A stretch of DNA of 64,000 bases from Candidatus Pantoea soli (GTDB lineage Bacteria > Pseudomonadota > Gammaproteobacteria > Enterobacterales > Enterobacteriaceae): contig NZ_CP032702.1 in the NCBI RefSeq assembly GCF_007833795.1, positions 682,001 to 746,000 on the forward strand, written 5' to 3'. The notes under the pieces were generated by a model. The model was not told where the DNA came from. It saw only the letters and a list, made by a program, of their open reading frames with translations, and did no database searches. Position numbers and translations under genes: made by a program. This document shows positions 55,048-64,000 of the stretch, one piece after another. Positions within the stretch are counted from its first letter, which is position 1. Every line of letters starts with the position of its first letter.

Positions 55048-57753
55048 ATGTTAATCAAATTGTTAACGAAAGTGTTTGGCAGCAGCAACGATCGTACCCT
55101 GCGCCGCATGCGCAAAGTTGTCGATGTCATCAATAAAATGGAACCGGACTTCGTCAAGCTGTCTGACGATGCGCTGAAAGCGAAAACCGATGAGTTTCGT
55201 GAGCGCCTGAAGAAAGGTGAAACGCTGGAAAGCCTGATTCCGGAAGCGTTCGCCACCGTACGTGAAGCGAGTAAGCGCGTATTTGGTATGCGTCACTTTG
55301 ATGTCCAGCTGATTGGTGGCATGGTGCTGAACGAGCGCTGCATTGCCGAAATGCGTACCGGTGAAGGTAAAACCCTGACCGCCACGCTGCCTGCTTACCT
55401 GAACGCGCTGAGCGGCAAAGGTGTGCACGTGGTGACCGTCAACGACTATCTGGCACAGCGTGACGCCGAGAACAACCGTGCGCTGTTTGAGTTTCTTGGC
55501 CTGACCGTCGGCATTAACCTGCCGGGCATGCCTGCGGTGGCGAAGCGCGCGGCTTACGCAGCGGATATCACCTACGGCACCAACAACGAATACGGCTTTG
55601 ACTACCTGCGCGATAACATGGCGTTCAGCCCGGAAGAGCGCGTGCAGCGTAAACTGCATTATGCGCTGGTGGATGAGGTGGACTCCATCCTGATCGACGA
55701 AGCGCGTACGCCGCTGATCATCTCCGGTCCGGCAGAAGACAGTTCGGATCTCTATATCAAAGTTAACAAAATCATCCCGCACCTGATCCGACAGGAAAAA
55801 GAGGACTCTGACACCTTCCAGGGTGAAGGTGACTTCTGGGTGGATGAAAAAGCGCGTCAGGCCCACATGACCGAGCGCGGTCTGGTGAAAGTGGAAGAGC
55901 TGCTGGTCAGCCAGGGCATCATGGAAGAGGGTGAATCCCTCTACTCGCCTACCAATATCATGCTGATGCACCATGTGACTGCCGCCCTGCGCGCGCATGC
56001 GCTCTTTACCCGCGATGTTGACTACATCGTGAAAGATGGTGAAGTGATTATCGTCGACGAACACACCGGCCGTACCATGCAGGGACGTCGCTGGTCAGAC
56101 GGTCTGCATCAGGCGGTCGAAGCCAAAGAGGGTGTGGAAATCCAGAATGAGAACCAGACGCTGGCTTCCATCACCTTCCAGAACTACTTCCGTATCTACG
56201 AAAAGCTGGCCGGTATGACCGGTACGGCGGATACCGAAGCCTTTGAGTTCAGCTCCATCTATAAACTCGACACCATCGTGGTCCCGACTAACCGCCCGAT
56301 GGTACGTAAAGACATGGCTGACCTGGTCTACATGACCGAGAAAGAAAAAATCGATGCCATCATCGAGGATATTCGTACCTGTACCGCCAAAGGCCAGCCG
56401 GTGCTGGTGGGAACCATCTCGATTGAAAAATCAGAAGTGGTCTCGAATGAACTGACGCGCGCCGGCATTAAACACAGCGTCCTGAACGCGAAGTTCCACG
56501 CCAGCGAGGCGGATATTGTTGCTCAGGCCGGTCAGCCGGGTGCAGTGACCATCGCGACCAACATGGCAGGTCGCGGTACTGATATCGTGCTGGGTGGTAG
56601 CTGGCAGGCTGAAGTCGCCGCGCTGGAGAACCCGACTGAAGAGCAAATTCAGGCCATTAAAGAAGCATGGAAGCAGCGCCACGATGCCGTACTGGCCGCG
56701 GGTGGCCTGCATATCATTGGCACGGAGCGGCATGAATCCCGCCGTATCGATAATCAGCTGCGCGGCCGTGCCGGTCGTCAGGGCGACGCGGGTTCTTCCC
56801 GTTTCTATCTGTCGATGGAAGATGCGCTGATGCGTATTTTTGCCTCTGACCGTGTATCCAACATGATGCGCAAACTGGGTATGAAGCCAGGTGAAGCGAT
56901 TGAGCATCCATGGGTAACCAAGGCCATTGCCAATGCGCAGCGCAAAGTGGAAAGCCGTAACTTTGATATCCGTAAGCAGCTGCTGGAGTACGATGACGTT
57001 GCCAACGATCAGCGTCGCGCGATTTACAGCCAGCGCAATGAGCTGCTGGATGTTTCCGACGTCTCGGACACCATCAACAGCATCCGCGAGGATGTCTTCA
57101 AGGCCACCATCGATACCTATATTCCGCCGCAGTCGCTGGAGGAGATGTGGGACGTGCCGGGCCTGGAAGAGCGCCTGCGTAATGATTTTGATCTGGATCT
57201 GCCGATTGCTGAATGGCTGGATAAAGAGCCGGATTTGCATGAAGAGACGCTGCGCGAGCGTATTATGACTCGCGCCCGTGAAAGCTACGCGGCCAAAGAA
57301 GAAGTGGTAGGCGCGGAAATGATGCGCAACTTCGAAAAAGGCGTGATGCTGCAGACGCTGGATTCGCTGTGGAAAGAGCATCTGGCAGCCATGGATTACC
57401 TGCGTCAGGGCATTCATCTGCGCGGTTACGCGCAGAAAGATCCGAAGCAGGAGTACAAGCGTGAATCTTTTGCCATGTTTGCTGCGATGCTGGAATCCCT
57501 CAAATATGAAGTGATCAGCACCCTAAGCAAAGTGCAGGTGCGCATGCCGGAAGAAGTTGAAGCGATGGAGCAGCAGCGTCGTGAAGAAGCCGAGCGTCTG
57601 GCGCAGCAGCAGCAGCTCAGTCACGTCGACGACGAAACCGCCGCTGCCGAGGCGCTGGCCGCGCAGGGCGGTGAGCGCAAAGTCGGACGTAACGATCCGT
57701 GCCCGTGTGGGTCCGGTAAAAAATATAAACAGTGTCACGGCCGTCTGGCCTGA
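55048..57753 (+). CDS. secA: Preprotein translocase ATPase SecA
   Basis: Motor that drives preproteins through SecYEG. The 901-residue product equals E. coli in length. In order: Walker [32 protein letters not shown] (DEAD-type motif II followed by the preprotein-crosslinking domain), [21 protein letters not shown] and the arginine finger region [13 protein letters not shown] in NBD2, the helical scaffold, and a C-terminal zinc-binding SecB site [13 protein letters not shown]. Regulated through secM. Confidence 0.98.
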   Translation: MLIKLLTKVFGSSNDRTLRRMRKVVDVINKMEPDFVKLSDDALKAKTDEFRERLKKGETLESLIPEAFATVREASKRVFGMRHFDVQLIGGMVLNERCIAEMRTGEGKTLTATLPAYLNALSGKGVHVVTVNDYLAQRDAENNRALFEFLGLTVGINLPGMPAVAKRAAYAADITYGTNNEYGFDYLRDNMAFSPEERVQRKLHYALVDEVDSILIDEARTPLIISGPAEDSSDLYIKVNKIIPHLIRQEKEDSDTFQGEGDFWVDEKARQAHMTERGLVKVEELLVSQGIMEEGESLYSPTNIMLMHHVTAALRAHALFTRDVDYIVKDGEVIIVDEHTGRTMQGRRWSDGLHQAVEAKEGVEIQNENQTLASITFQNYFRIYEKLAGMTGTADTEAFEFSSIYKLDTIVVPTNRPMVRKDMADLVYMTEKEKIDAIIEDIRTCTAKGQPVLVGTISIEKSEVVSNELTRAGIKHSVLNAKFHASEADIVAQAGQPGAVTIATNMAGRGTDIVLGGSWQAEVAALENPTEEQIQAIKEAWKQRHDAVLAAGGLHIIGTERHESRRIDNQLRGRAGRQGDAGSSRFYLSMEDALMRIFASDRVSNMMRKLGMKPGEAIEHPWVTKAIANAQRKVESRNFDIRKQLLEYDDVANDQRRAIYSQRNELLDVSDVSDTINSIREDVFKATIDTYIPPQSLEEMWDVPGLEERLRNDFDLDLPIAEWLDKEPDLHEETLRERIMTRARESYAAKEEVVGAEMMRNFEKGVMLQTLDSLWKEHLAAMDYLRQGIHLRGYAQKDPKQEYKRESFAMFAAMLESLKYEVISTLSKVQVRMPEEVEAMEQQRREEAERLAQQQQLSHVDDETAAAEALAAQGGERKVGRNDPCPCGSGKKYKQCHGRLA

Positions 57754-57758
57754 TACTC

Positions 57759-57787
57759 AAAAAGGAGCCTGCGGGCTCCTTTTTTTT
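57759..57787. terminator. Terminator after secA
   Basis: An 11-bp stem AAAAAGGAGCC / GGCTCCTTTTT with a TGCG loop and eight T residues. The A run on the left lets it also serve the convergent gene at 57807. Confidence 0.9.
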
Positions 57788-57806
57788 TGCGGATCCAGGC
57801 TGCGCT

Positions 57807-58241
57807 TTAGCGCGTCAGCGCCATCAGCTTCTCTTCATTCAGGCGGACGCCATGATAAGGCAGCGTCACAATCAATCCTTCCGGCAGGCCATAACGCCGC
57901 AGCAACGCCCGGCTTTGAAAGAGCAACTGATGATAATTGTTATCGCTGACGCCCGGATAACTCTCATTCCAGACGGTAGCAATGATCTGCCGTTTTGAGG
58001 TAATGCGCAGTAACAGGCAGGAGAAAAAGCGTTTTTGTGCTTCGTTAAGCGGGATGACTTTCTGATCTGGCCACCATGTCAGGGTATTGAGTGCGCTGTC
58101 GAGGGTGAAAATGTCATGAAACACCAGATGGCGTAAGGTCTGCATATGTTGCTGTGCGTCGTGCGCCAGAAACGTTGTTGCTTTAAGTTCCATAGGTAAT
58201 CGGGCCTGGCTGGGTAAAGTGATTGCGAGTATTCCTAACAT
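57807..58241 (-). CDS. Small winged-helix (OmpR/CadC-type) DNA-binding domain protein
   Basis: Not recognised as a named gene. The 144-residue product ends in a region (about 45-140) with the pattern of an OmpR/PhoB-type winged helix: LDSALNTLTWWP, LNEAQKRFFSCLLL, RQIIATVWNESYPGVSDNNYHQLLFQSRALLRRYG and a wing IVTLPYHGVRLNE. This matches the CadC/ToxR class of DNA-binding domain, but there is no receiver domain and no obvious transmembrane helix after it. An inner ATG (58193, MELKATTF) is an alternative start; neither start has a clear ribosome-binding site. E. coli has no gene here between secA and mutT. Target and signal unknown. Confidence 0.7.
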   Translation of the reverse strand: MLGILAITLPSQARLPMELKATTFLAHDAQQHMQTLRHLVFHDIFTLDSALNTLTWWPDQKVIPLNEAQKRFFSCLLLRITSKRQIIATVWNESYPGVSDNNYHQLLFQSRALLRRYGLPEGLIVTLPYHGVRLNEEKLMALTR

Positions 58242-58379
58242 CGTCAGGCGCGATCACTACGACCTGTCTTAATCCGGCGGAACTGAGCGGCAGAAGGGCG
58301 CTGCAGCGGTGGGTGGTTAACATCGGTGCGCGTCTGCTTTACTATCAGCCTTCATTTATTTAAAAGCGGAATCCAGCTT

Positions 58380-58775
58380 ATGAAACACCTGCAGGTTGCG
58401 GTGGGCATCATTCGCAATGCCAGTCGTCAGATCTTTCTTGCCCGGCGCGCGGCAAGCTCCTATATGGCTAACAAATGGGAGTTCCCGGGCGGAAAAATTG
58501 AACAGGATGAAACCGCAGAGCAGGCGCTGAAGCGTGAACTGATGGAAGAAACCGGCATTGAGGTGACGGCGGCAACAGCGATCGGCCAGGCTGACCACAG
58601 TTACGACGATTTGCGTGTGACGCTGCACTTTTTTCTGGTGGAAGGATGGCAGGGCGAACCCTATGGACGTGAAGGGCAGCCGCAGCGCTGGGTCGCGCAG
58701 CGCGATCTGATTGCGGACGAATTTCCGCCCGCCAACCATGCCTTGATCGCCCGCCTGGTGGCGGACGAACTTTAA
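58380..58775 (+). CDS. mutT: 8-oxo-dGTP diphosphatase
   Basis: Removes 8-oxo-dGTP from the nucleotide pool and prevents A:T to C:G transversions. The 131-residue product has a full Nudix box from GGKIEQDETAEQALKRELMEE into TGIEV. The start MKHLQVAVGII at 58380 matches E. coli; an in-frame ATG 18 codons upstream is rejected. The C terminus FPPANHALIARL matches the family. Confidence 0.96.
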   Translation: MKHLQVAVGIIRNASRQIFLARRAASSYMANKWEFPGGKIEQDETAEQALKRELMEETGIEVTAATAIGQADHSYDDLRVTLHFFLVEGWQGEPYGREGQPQRWVAQRDLIADEFPPANHALIARLVADEL

Positions 58776-58777
58776 CA

Positions 58778-58800
58778 AAAGGGGCCGTGGGCCCCTTTAT
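58778..58800. terminator. Bidirectional terminator between mutT and yacG
   Basis: A 9-bp stem AAAGGGGCC / GGCCCCTTT with a three-base loop, in the 27-base gap between the two convergent genes. Confidence 0.8.
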
Positions 58801-58802
58801 TG

Positions 58803-59000
58803 TTACGGTTGCTCTTCGCTCCAGTCATCGCTGTCCGTCTGGTCACCGCTGCTGGGAATACGCTTCTCTTCAGCAGCCCATTCACCCAGATCAATCAGCT
58901 GGCAGCGCTTGCTGCAGAAGGGGCGCCACGGGCTCAGTTCATCCCACATTACATCTTTACCGCAGTTGGGACAGGGAACGGTAATCATCTCTTCCTGCAT
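58803..59000 (-). CDS. yacG: DNA gyrase inhibitor YacG, zinc-binding
   Basis: Small zinc-finger protein reported to inhibit DNA gyrase by binding GyrB. The 65-residue product (E. coli 65) has the four zinc ligands CPNCG and CSKRC, followed by [20 protein letters not shown] and an acidic tail DDWSEEQP. I choose the ATG at 59000, with GAGGA four bases upstream, over the TTG five codons earlier. It lies eight bases after the zapD stop. Confidence 0.96.
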   Translation of the reverse strand: MQEEMITVPCPNCGKDVMWDELSPWRPFCSKRCQLIDLGEWAAEEKRIPSSGDQTDSDDWSEEQP

Positions 59001-59008
59001 AACATCCT

Positions 59009-59752
59009 CTAACAACAGGCCAGTTCAAAATTGAGTCGGGCGGGGACATCTCCCCGCTCACTATCAAGTGGCAGAAACCGAATCGCATAGCGGCTTTTGT
59101 GCCCCGATATCTGCGGATAGAGCGCATCTTCCAGCGTCAGCTGCAGCCGCAGCAGGTCTGCGCCCTCGGCATTATCCTGGTAAAAACCGTTCAGGCTGGT
59201 TTGATGACGAAATACGCCGGACTGACGAATCAGATCAAGGATCATCGTCAGGCTGTTGCGCAGCGGCTGCAGCGAAGCCAGCCAGCCATTTACCTGCTGG
59301 TCACGCAGGGATTGTGCCTGATGCAGCCAGATATGCAGGCCGGGCAGGTCAAAGCTGCAGCAGCCGCCCGGAATACTCAGGCGCTGACGCACCAGCGCAA
59401 TCAGGCGATCGTCCCGCAGTGCCTGGCCCATACGCGGCGCGGCCATCAGCGCTGCGGATTGCTGTTTCAGGCGATCGCGCAGCAGCGTAACCGTTTCTTC
59501 GTCCACGCCAGGGACATCCAGCCAGGCACGCAGCTTCTGCTGCTGCCGTTCAAGCTCTTTCAGCAGCTCGGTACGCATATCGCCGCGTTCAAAAATATCC
59601 AGTAAATCACTGATGATACGAAAGACACCCAGCGCGGACACCGATCCGGTAACCGGCACCGTGTCATGTAGCTGATTCAGCAGGTATTCAACACGCAGCC
59701 AGGTGCGCATCTTTTCATTCAGGGGGTGTTCAAACAGAACCACTGTACTCAT
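59009..59752 (-). CDS. zapD: Cell division protein ZapD
   Basis: Crosslinks FtsZ protofilaments by binding the FtsZ C-terminal peptide. The start at 59752 ([20 protein letters not shown]) gives 247 residues, as in E. coli; the frame is open further upstream inside coaE, which is rejected. Conserved segments are [21 protein letters not shown] and [11 protein letters not shown], with the C terminus LNFELACC. Confidence 0.96.
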   Translation of the reverse strand: MSTVVLFEHPLNEKMRTWLRVEYLLNQLHDTVPVTGSVSALGVFRIISDLLDIFERGDMRTELLKELERQQQKLRAWLDVPGVDEETVTLLRDRLKQQSAALMAAPRMGQALRDDRLIALVRQRLSIPGGCCSFDLPGLHIWLHQAQSLRDQQVNGWLASLQPLRNSLTMILDLIRQSGVFRHQTSLNGFYQDNAEGADLLRLQLTLEDALYPQISGHKSRYAIRFLPLDSERGDVPARLNFELACC

Positions 59753-59756
59753 GTTG

Positions 59757-60365
59757 TTAATCCCGTCCGGTTGCTGCCAGTTGCAAATAGCGCTGGTGAA
59801 GTTCAGCAACGCGCGGTAGTACCTGTTCTGGTGTACCGCTGTTATCAATAATGTCATCCGCACAGGCAAGACGCTGCTGACGACTGGCCTGGGCGGCAAG
59901 AATACTTCTGGCCTGGCTGAGAGAGACACCGTCGCGCTGCCGGGTTCGCGCCAGCTGGGTGTCTTCGTCAACATCCACCACCAGGACGCGATCGGCCTGA
60001 TGCTGTAAGCCATTTTCCACCAGGAGTGGCACGACCCACAAAACATAGGGTGACGTTGCCAGCGCTTTCAGCTGCTGAGTACGGGCATTAATGAGCGGGT
60101 GCAGTAACTGATTCAGCCAGTTTTTTTCCTGGGGCTGGCGGAAGATGATTTCGCGCAGCCGGGCGCGATACAGGGTGCCTTCAGCGGTCAGTATCGATTC
60201 GCCGTGACGCCTGGCTATCGCCTGTAAGGCCGGTGAACCGGGTTGAACCACTTCGCGGGCAATCACATCGGCGTCAATAATATCCACGCCCAGCGCGGCG
60301 AAAGCGTTAGCAATGGTGGTTTTGCCACTGCCAATGCCACCGGTAAGCGCAACGGTAAAAGGCAT
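59757..60365 (-). CDS. coaE: Dephospho-CoA kinase
   Basis: Last step of coenzyme A synthesis. The 202-residue product has a P-loop [19 protein letters not shown] for dephospho-CoA binding, and the lid region [20 protein letters not shown]. It heads the coaE-zapD-yacG group; zapD begins four bases after its stop. Divergent from guaC. Confidence 0.97.
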   Translation of the reverse strand: MPFTVALTGGIGSGKTTIANAFAALGVDIIDADVIAREVVQPGSPALQAIARRHGESILTAEGTLYRARLREIIFRQPQEKNWLNQLLHPLINARTQQLKALATSPYVLWVVPLLVENGLQHQADRVLVVDVDEDTQLARTRQRDGVSLSQARSILAAQASRQQRLACADDIIDNSGTPEQVLPRVAELHQRYLQLAATGRD

Positions 60366-60490
60366 CGCGTTCTCACAATATTTGTGTCATCGCCCCCTCA
60401 TCTGTTACTGGCGGATGAGCGCGCGATCACAATGGATTTTCTCAGCTAAATTTAACGGATTGTAGCCTAAATAAAGTAAAATTCGCAGTC

Positions 60491-60518
60491 TTGTCGCGGA
60501 ACGAATGGCGCGTATGAT
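60491..60518 (+). promoter_or_regulatory. Candidate guaC promoter
   Basis: TTGTCG (60491-60496) and TATGAT (60513-60518) separated by 16 bases, 66 bases before the guaC ATG. A small CGAAC/GTTCG hairpin lies in the leader at about 60547-60560. Confidence 0.5.
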
Positions 60519-60584
60519 AACGACACTGGAGCCGTGAGCGCTACCCGAACTGCGGTTCGTCGTCACTAACCAGGACACCCTGCT

Positions 60585-61625
60585 ATGCGTATTGAAGAAG
60601 ATCTGAAACTGGGTTTCAAAGATGTACTAATTCGTCCAAAACGCTCTACGCTGAAAAGCCGTTCAGAGGTTGAGCTTGAACGCACCTTCACTTTCCGCCA
60701 CTCCGGCCTGAACTGGTCTGGCGTCCCGGTCATTGCCGCCAATATGGACACCGTGGGAACCTTTACCATGGCGGAAGCGCTGGCTGGCTTCCATATCCTG
60801 ACGGCCGTGCATAAGCACTATACGGTTGACGAATGGCAGGCGTTTATTCAGCGCGTACCGGCCAGCGTACTGAATTACGTCATGGTTTCCACCGGCACTT
60901 CGGAGGCGGATTTCAGCAAGTTGAGCGCCATCCTGGCGCTGGCGCCACAGCTCCGCTTTATCTGCATTGATGTGGCAAATGGTTATTCCGAGCACTTCGT
61001 GGCGTTTCTGCAGCGCGCGCGGGAGAGTTTCCCGGACAAAACCATCTGTGCCGGCAATGTCGTGACCGGCGAGATGGTCGAAGAACTGATCCTCTCCGGC
61101 GCCGATATCGTTAAAGTCGGCATCGGGCCAGGCTCGGTATGTACTACGCGTGTGAAAACCGGTGTCGGCTATCCGCAGCTCTCGGCGGTGATTGAGTGTG
61201 CCGATGCGGCACACGGCCTCGGCGGCCAGATTGTCAGCGATGGCGGCTGTGCGGTGCCCGGCGATATCGCCAAAGCCTTTGGTGGCGGGGCGGATTTTGT
61301 CATGCTGGGCGGGATGCTGGCCGCGCACGATGAATGTGAAGGTACGATTGTGGAAGAGCAGGGCGAGCAGTTCATGCTGTTTTACGGCATGAGTTCAGAA
61401 TCTGCCATGAAGCGCCATGTGGGCGGCGTGGCGCAGTATCGGGCCGCCGAGGGTAAAACCGTGCGCCTGCCGCTGCGCGGACCCGTCGGGGAAACCATCA
61501 AGGATATCCTGGGCGGACTGCGTTCAGCCTGCACTTATGTCGGTGCTGAGCGGCTGAAGGAGCTGACCAAGCGTACCACCTTCATTCGCGTGGCCGAGCA
61601 GGAAAACCGCGTCTTCAATCGTTAA
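60585..61625 (+). CDS. guaC: GMP reductase
   Basis: NADPH-dependent deamination of GMP to IMP, linking guanine to adenine nucleotide pools. The 346-residue product (E. coli 347) is an IMPDH-family TIM barrel with the catalytic cysteine in [11 protein letters not shown] (about residue 186), the phosphate site [26 protein letters not shown], and [14 protein letters not shown]. Monocistronic, with a hairpin after the stop. Confidence 0.97.
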   Translation: MRIEEDLKLGFKDVLIRPKRSTLKSRSEVELERTFTFRHSGLNWSGVPVIAANMDTVGTFTMAEALAGFHILTAVHKHYTVDEWQAFIQRVPASVLNYVMVSTGTSEADFSKLSAILALAPQLRFICIDVANGYSEHFVAFLQRARESFPDKTICAGNVVTGEMVEELILSGADIVKVGIGPGSVCTTRVKTGVGYPQLSAVIECADAAHGLGGQIVSDGGCAVPGDIAKAFGGGADFVMLGGMLAAHDECEGTIVEEQGEQFMLFYGMSSESAMKRHVGGVAQYRAAEGKTVRLPLRGPVGETIKDILGGLRSACTYVGAERLKELTKRTTFIRVAEQENRVFNR

Positions 61626-61631
61626 ACGCCC

Positions 61632-61655
61632 GACGGGCGTGCGCAGGCGCCCGTC
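61632..61655. repeat. Hairpin between guaC and hofC
   Basis: A perfect 8-bp inverted repeat GACGGGCG / CGCCCGTC with an eight-base loop between convergent guaC and hofC, touching the hofC stop. No T run; a weak or Rho-assisted terminator is possible. Confidence 0.45.
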
Positions 61656-62853
61656 AGCGAATCACCTCGCCCAGCCCAAACACGGGCAGGTACATGGCAA
61701 TCACCAGCGTACCGACAATGCCGCCAATCACCACCATCATTAACGGTTCCAGCGACGCGGCCAGCGCATCGGCGCGCGTCAGCGTTTGCGTTTCATGCCA
61801 TTCGGCTAATCGTGCCAGCATGATATCCAGCGCACCGGCTTCTTCACCGGCGCGGATCAACTGCGTGCACAGCGGGGTGAACAGCTGATGCTGATCCAGC
61901 CCCTGATGCAGCGGTGCGCCGGCTGCAATGTGCTGCTGCAGTTGCACGATGGCCTCACGCCATAGCCGCGAAGGCAGGGTGACTTCCACCGCCTGCAGGC
62001 TTTGCAGCAGCGTCAGGCCCGCCTGCTGTGTCAGCTGCAGGATGGCATAAATCTGGCTGAGCTGGCCGCCGCGCCACAGCGGTGATAACAGCGGGATTTT
62101 TAGCAGGGCCAGCTGTATGCGCATCTGCCAGCGGGCTGAACGCCGCCACATTTCCCGGGCTATCAACGCCAGCGTAGCGCCTGTTACCCCGATCGGCAGC
62201 GCAGCCCGTTGCAGCCAACCCGAAAGCGCTATCACGCCTGCGGTGAAGGCTGGCAGTGGCGCATCGAAGCTGGCATACACCGCGACGAATTCTGGCAAGA
62301 CAAACAGCAGCATGCCTGCGCTGACAGCCAGCGCCACCAGCAGAATAAACAGGGGATAGCGCAGCGCCTTCAGCACTTTCTGCCGCAGATGCTGCTGCTT
62401 GTTCTGCTGTTCCGCCAGCCGGCGACAGCACTCATCCAGCTGTCCGGTCAGCTCACCGACCTGCATCAGCGCCGGAAACAGCGGCGGAAAAATCTGCGGC
62501 CAGGCGCTCAGTACCTGTGAAAAGGGTTCACCTGCAAGCACGCGCTGCTGCAAGCCCCGCAGCAGCACCCGCCATCCGGCATGCGGATGCCCCTCCGCCA
62601 GCAGCGTCAGGCTCTCGGCCAGCGGCAGGCCCGCTTTCAGCAGGGTGGCAAGCTGGCGCATCAGGTCAATCTTTTGCTGCCATGTCCAGTCGCGTGTGCG
62701 CCAGCACCTGCCGCGCTGCCAGCTTACCGGCAGCATGCCGCGATCGGAAAGGTGCATCAGCAACGCCTGCTGGCTGGTGGTCAGCGATTCGCCCTGTTGC
62801 AGCACGCCCAGAGTATCCAGCGCCTGCCACTGGAAATGGTAGAGGTTAGCCAT
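61654..62853 (-). CDS. hofC: Type IV pilus/type II secretion assembly inner-membrane protein HofC
   Basis: GspF/PilC-type platform protein of 399 residues (E. coli HofC 400). Two homologous T2SF domains are visible (about 65-190 and 265-390), each with a helical cytoplasmic part followed by membrane segments; GLPLAESLTLLAEGH and GLTLLQSLQAVEVT mark the two repeats. It ends with IGGIVGTLVIAMYLPVFGLGEVIR, a typical C-terminal helix. The start overlaps hofB by eight bases. Function in enterics is uncertain. Confidence 0.92.
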   Translation of the reverse strand: MANLYHFQWQALDTLGVLQQGESLTTSQQALLMHLSDRGMLPVSWQRGRCWRTRDWTWQQKIDLMRQLATLLKAGLPLAESLTLLAEGHPHAGWRVLLRGLQQRVLAGEPFSQVLSAWPQIFPPLFPALMQVGELTGQLDECCRRLAEQQNKQQHLRQKVLKALRYPLFILLVALAVSAGMLLFVLPEFVAVYASFDAPLPAFTAGVIALSGWLQRAALPIGVTGATLALIAREMWRRSARWQMRIQLALLKIPLLSPLWRGGQLSQIYAILQLTQQAGLTLLQSLQAVEVTLPSRLWREAIVQLQQHIAAGAPLHQGLDQHQLFTPLCTQLIRAGEEAGALDIMLARLAEWHETQTLTRADALAASLEPLMMVVIGGIVGTLVIAMYLPVFGLGEVIR

Positions 62854-64000
62854 CGCCCGAGCCTATTACGCGCTGCATCTCTTCAAAGGAGGTGTCGCCG
62901 CGGCTTACCGCTTCCAGCCCGGCGGAAAGCAGCGTTTTCAGCCCCTGCTCATCCGCCAGCGTCAGTAAATGCTCCAGCGGCATCCCGGCGGAGATAGCGT
63001 TCTGCAGCCGGCTGGTGACCGGTAAAATCTCAAACAGCGCCAGCCGGCCGTAATAGCCGGAGAAGCAGTGATCGCAGCCTGGCGCGCGCCATGTCTGCAG
63101 CGTGCCCGGCCACAGCTGTGCCGGCAGGTGTGCGATCACCTGCGCCGGCTGGCGGCAGTGCATGCACAGGCGTCGCACCAGTCTTTGCGCAATCACCAGC
63201 TGCAGCGCCGGCCCCAGCAGATAGCCGGGAATATCCATCTGGCGCAGGCGCGTTAAGGTCTCAGCCGTGGAGTTGGTATGCAGCGTAGAGAGCACCAGAT
63301 GGCCGGTCTGCGCGGCTTGCACCGCAATGCTGGCGGTTTCAGCATCGCGGATTTCACCAATCATGATCACATCCGGGTCCTGGCGCAGCAGCGCCCGCAG
63401 TACGCGATTGAAATCCAGCCCCCTGCGCGGCTGAATCTGCGTCTGACTGATGCCGTCCAGCGGTATTTCCACCGGATCTTCCACGCTGCAGACATTCTTC
63501 TCCGGCACGTTGAGCGCGCTCAGCGCACTGTACAGCGTAAAGGTTTTACCGCTGCCGGTCGGGCCGGTGACCAGGATCAGCCCCTGGGGTTTAGCCAGCG
63601 CCTGTTTCAGCAGCCGCAACTGGGCCAGCGGCATACCGAGTTTATCCAGCGCGATGGCGCTGCTTTCACTCTGCAGCAGCCGCACTACCGCTTTCTCGCC
63701 CTGGCTGACCGGCAGGGTAGAGAGGCGAAACGCGGCCGGTTTCCCGTCGATCTCCAGCGTGAACTGCCCATCCTGCGGCAACCGGCGTTCAGCGATATCC
63801 AGCCCGCCAAGGATTTTCAGGCGGGCCAGCACCGCAGCCGGCTGCGCTTCGGGCGGCTGCGGCAGTTTGTGCAGCACCCCGTCAATCCGCAGCCGCACCC
63901 GCAAGCCCTGGCGCTGCGGCTCAAAATGCACATCTGAAGCACGGCGCTGAATAGCCTGCTTTAAAATCTGATCTACGGCATGAATGGCGGATTCACTGCT
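62846..64000 (-). CDS. hofB: Type IV pilus/type II secretion assembly ATPase HofB (5' end cut by window)
   Basis: GspE/PilB-type hexameric ATPase. The frame stays open to the window edge (SSESAIHAVDQILKQAI), giving 384 residues; E. coli HofB is 461, so about 75 N-terminal residues are outside. Motifs: Walker A GPTGSGKTFTLYSAL, Asp box EDPVEIP, Walker B DPDVIMIGEIRDAETA, His box TGHLVLSTLHTN, and a zinc-binding tetracysteine CMHC...CDHC. The pilin gene ppdD is expected upstream, as in E. coli. Confidence 0.93.
   Translation of the reverse strand, partial: SSESAIHAVDQILKQAIQRRASDVHFEPQRQGLRVRLRIDGVLHKLPQPPEAQPAAVLARLKILGGLDIAERRLPQDGQFTLEIDGKPAAFRLSTLPVSQGEKAVVRLLQSESSAIALDKLGMPLAQLRLLKQALAKPQGLILVTGPTGSGKTFTLYSALSALNVPEKNVCSVEDPVEIPLDGISQTQIQPRRGLDFNRVLRALLRQDPDVIMIGEIRDAETASIAVQAAQTGHLVLSTLHTNSTAETLTRLRQMDIPGYLLGPALQLVIAQRLVRRLCMHCRQPAQVIAHLPAQLWPGTLQTWRAPGCDHCFSGYYGRLALFEILPVTSRLQNAISAGMPLEHLLTLADEQGLKTLLSAGLEAVSRGDTSFEEMQRVIGSGDG

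Noticed and set aside
55063..56064. 333-codon open frame opposite secA
   Set aside because: Shadow of secA; no domain recognised, and the true strand is nearly identical to known SecA.

Overview
The window is a 64 kb piece of a gammaproteobacterial chromosome. Gene content, gene order and near-identity to remembered Escherichia coli K-12 proteins place it in the Enterobacterales. The missing kefFC (carB-folA), araBAD/araC (polB-yabI) and leuO (leuABCD-ilvIH), together with the GC-rich codon use, suggest the Pantoea/Erwinia side of the order (Erwiniaceae). That family placement is inference. I see no prophage, insertion sequence, integron, CRISPR array, tRNA or rRNA. It is almost entirely housekeeping core genome.

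Layout. (1) 1-5.4 kb: the end of carB, an inserted outer-membrane porin gene flanked by two copies of the same terminator, and folA. (2) 5.4-12.2 kb, minus strand: apaH, apaG, rsmA, pdxA, surA and lptD, joining Ap4A turnover, 16S rRNA methylation, vitamin B6 synthesis and outer-membrane biogenesis. (3) 12.4-20.3 kb: djlA, rluA, rapA, polB and yabI. (4) 20.3-26.8 kb: the thiamine importer thiBPQ under a TPP riboswitch, then the sugar-phosphate stress module sgrR, SgrS and setA. (5) 26.9-34.7 kb: leuLABCD with its attenuator on the minus strand, and ilvIH on the plus strand. (6) 34.9-54.2 kb: cra, then the complete division and cell-wall (dcw) cluster mraZ-rsmH-ftsL-ftsI-murE-murF-mraY-murD-ftsW-murG-murC-ddlB-ftsQ-ftsA-ftsZ-lpxC. 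The genes are tightly coupled, often by ATGA overlaps, behind one strong promoter with an MraZ-type repeat operator. (7) 54.5-64 kb: secM-secA, a small unplaced winged-helix protein, mutT, yacG, zapD, coaE, guaC and the start of the hofBC pilus-assembly genes, cut by the window end.

The most interesting material lies in regulatory layers around or inside core genes. A stretch inside ftsI has codon use unlike its surroundings, a terminator-like hairpin and complementarity to the RybB seed; it matches the ORF-internal sponge RNA FtsO. SecM keeps GIRAGP but lacks the upstream arrest residues. SgrS lacks a recognisable sgrT. A small ORF with a strong ribosome-binding site sits in a hairpin and overlaps the ftsZ start. 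A long hairpin precedes ilvI. The porin has four YKR motifs encoded by an identical 9-mer. A stand-alone winged-helix protein lies between secA and mutT. I did not find a wholly new multi-gene system, and the evidence does not support claiming one.

All comparisons with E. coli rest on remembered family sequences, not on a search.
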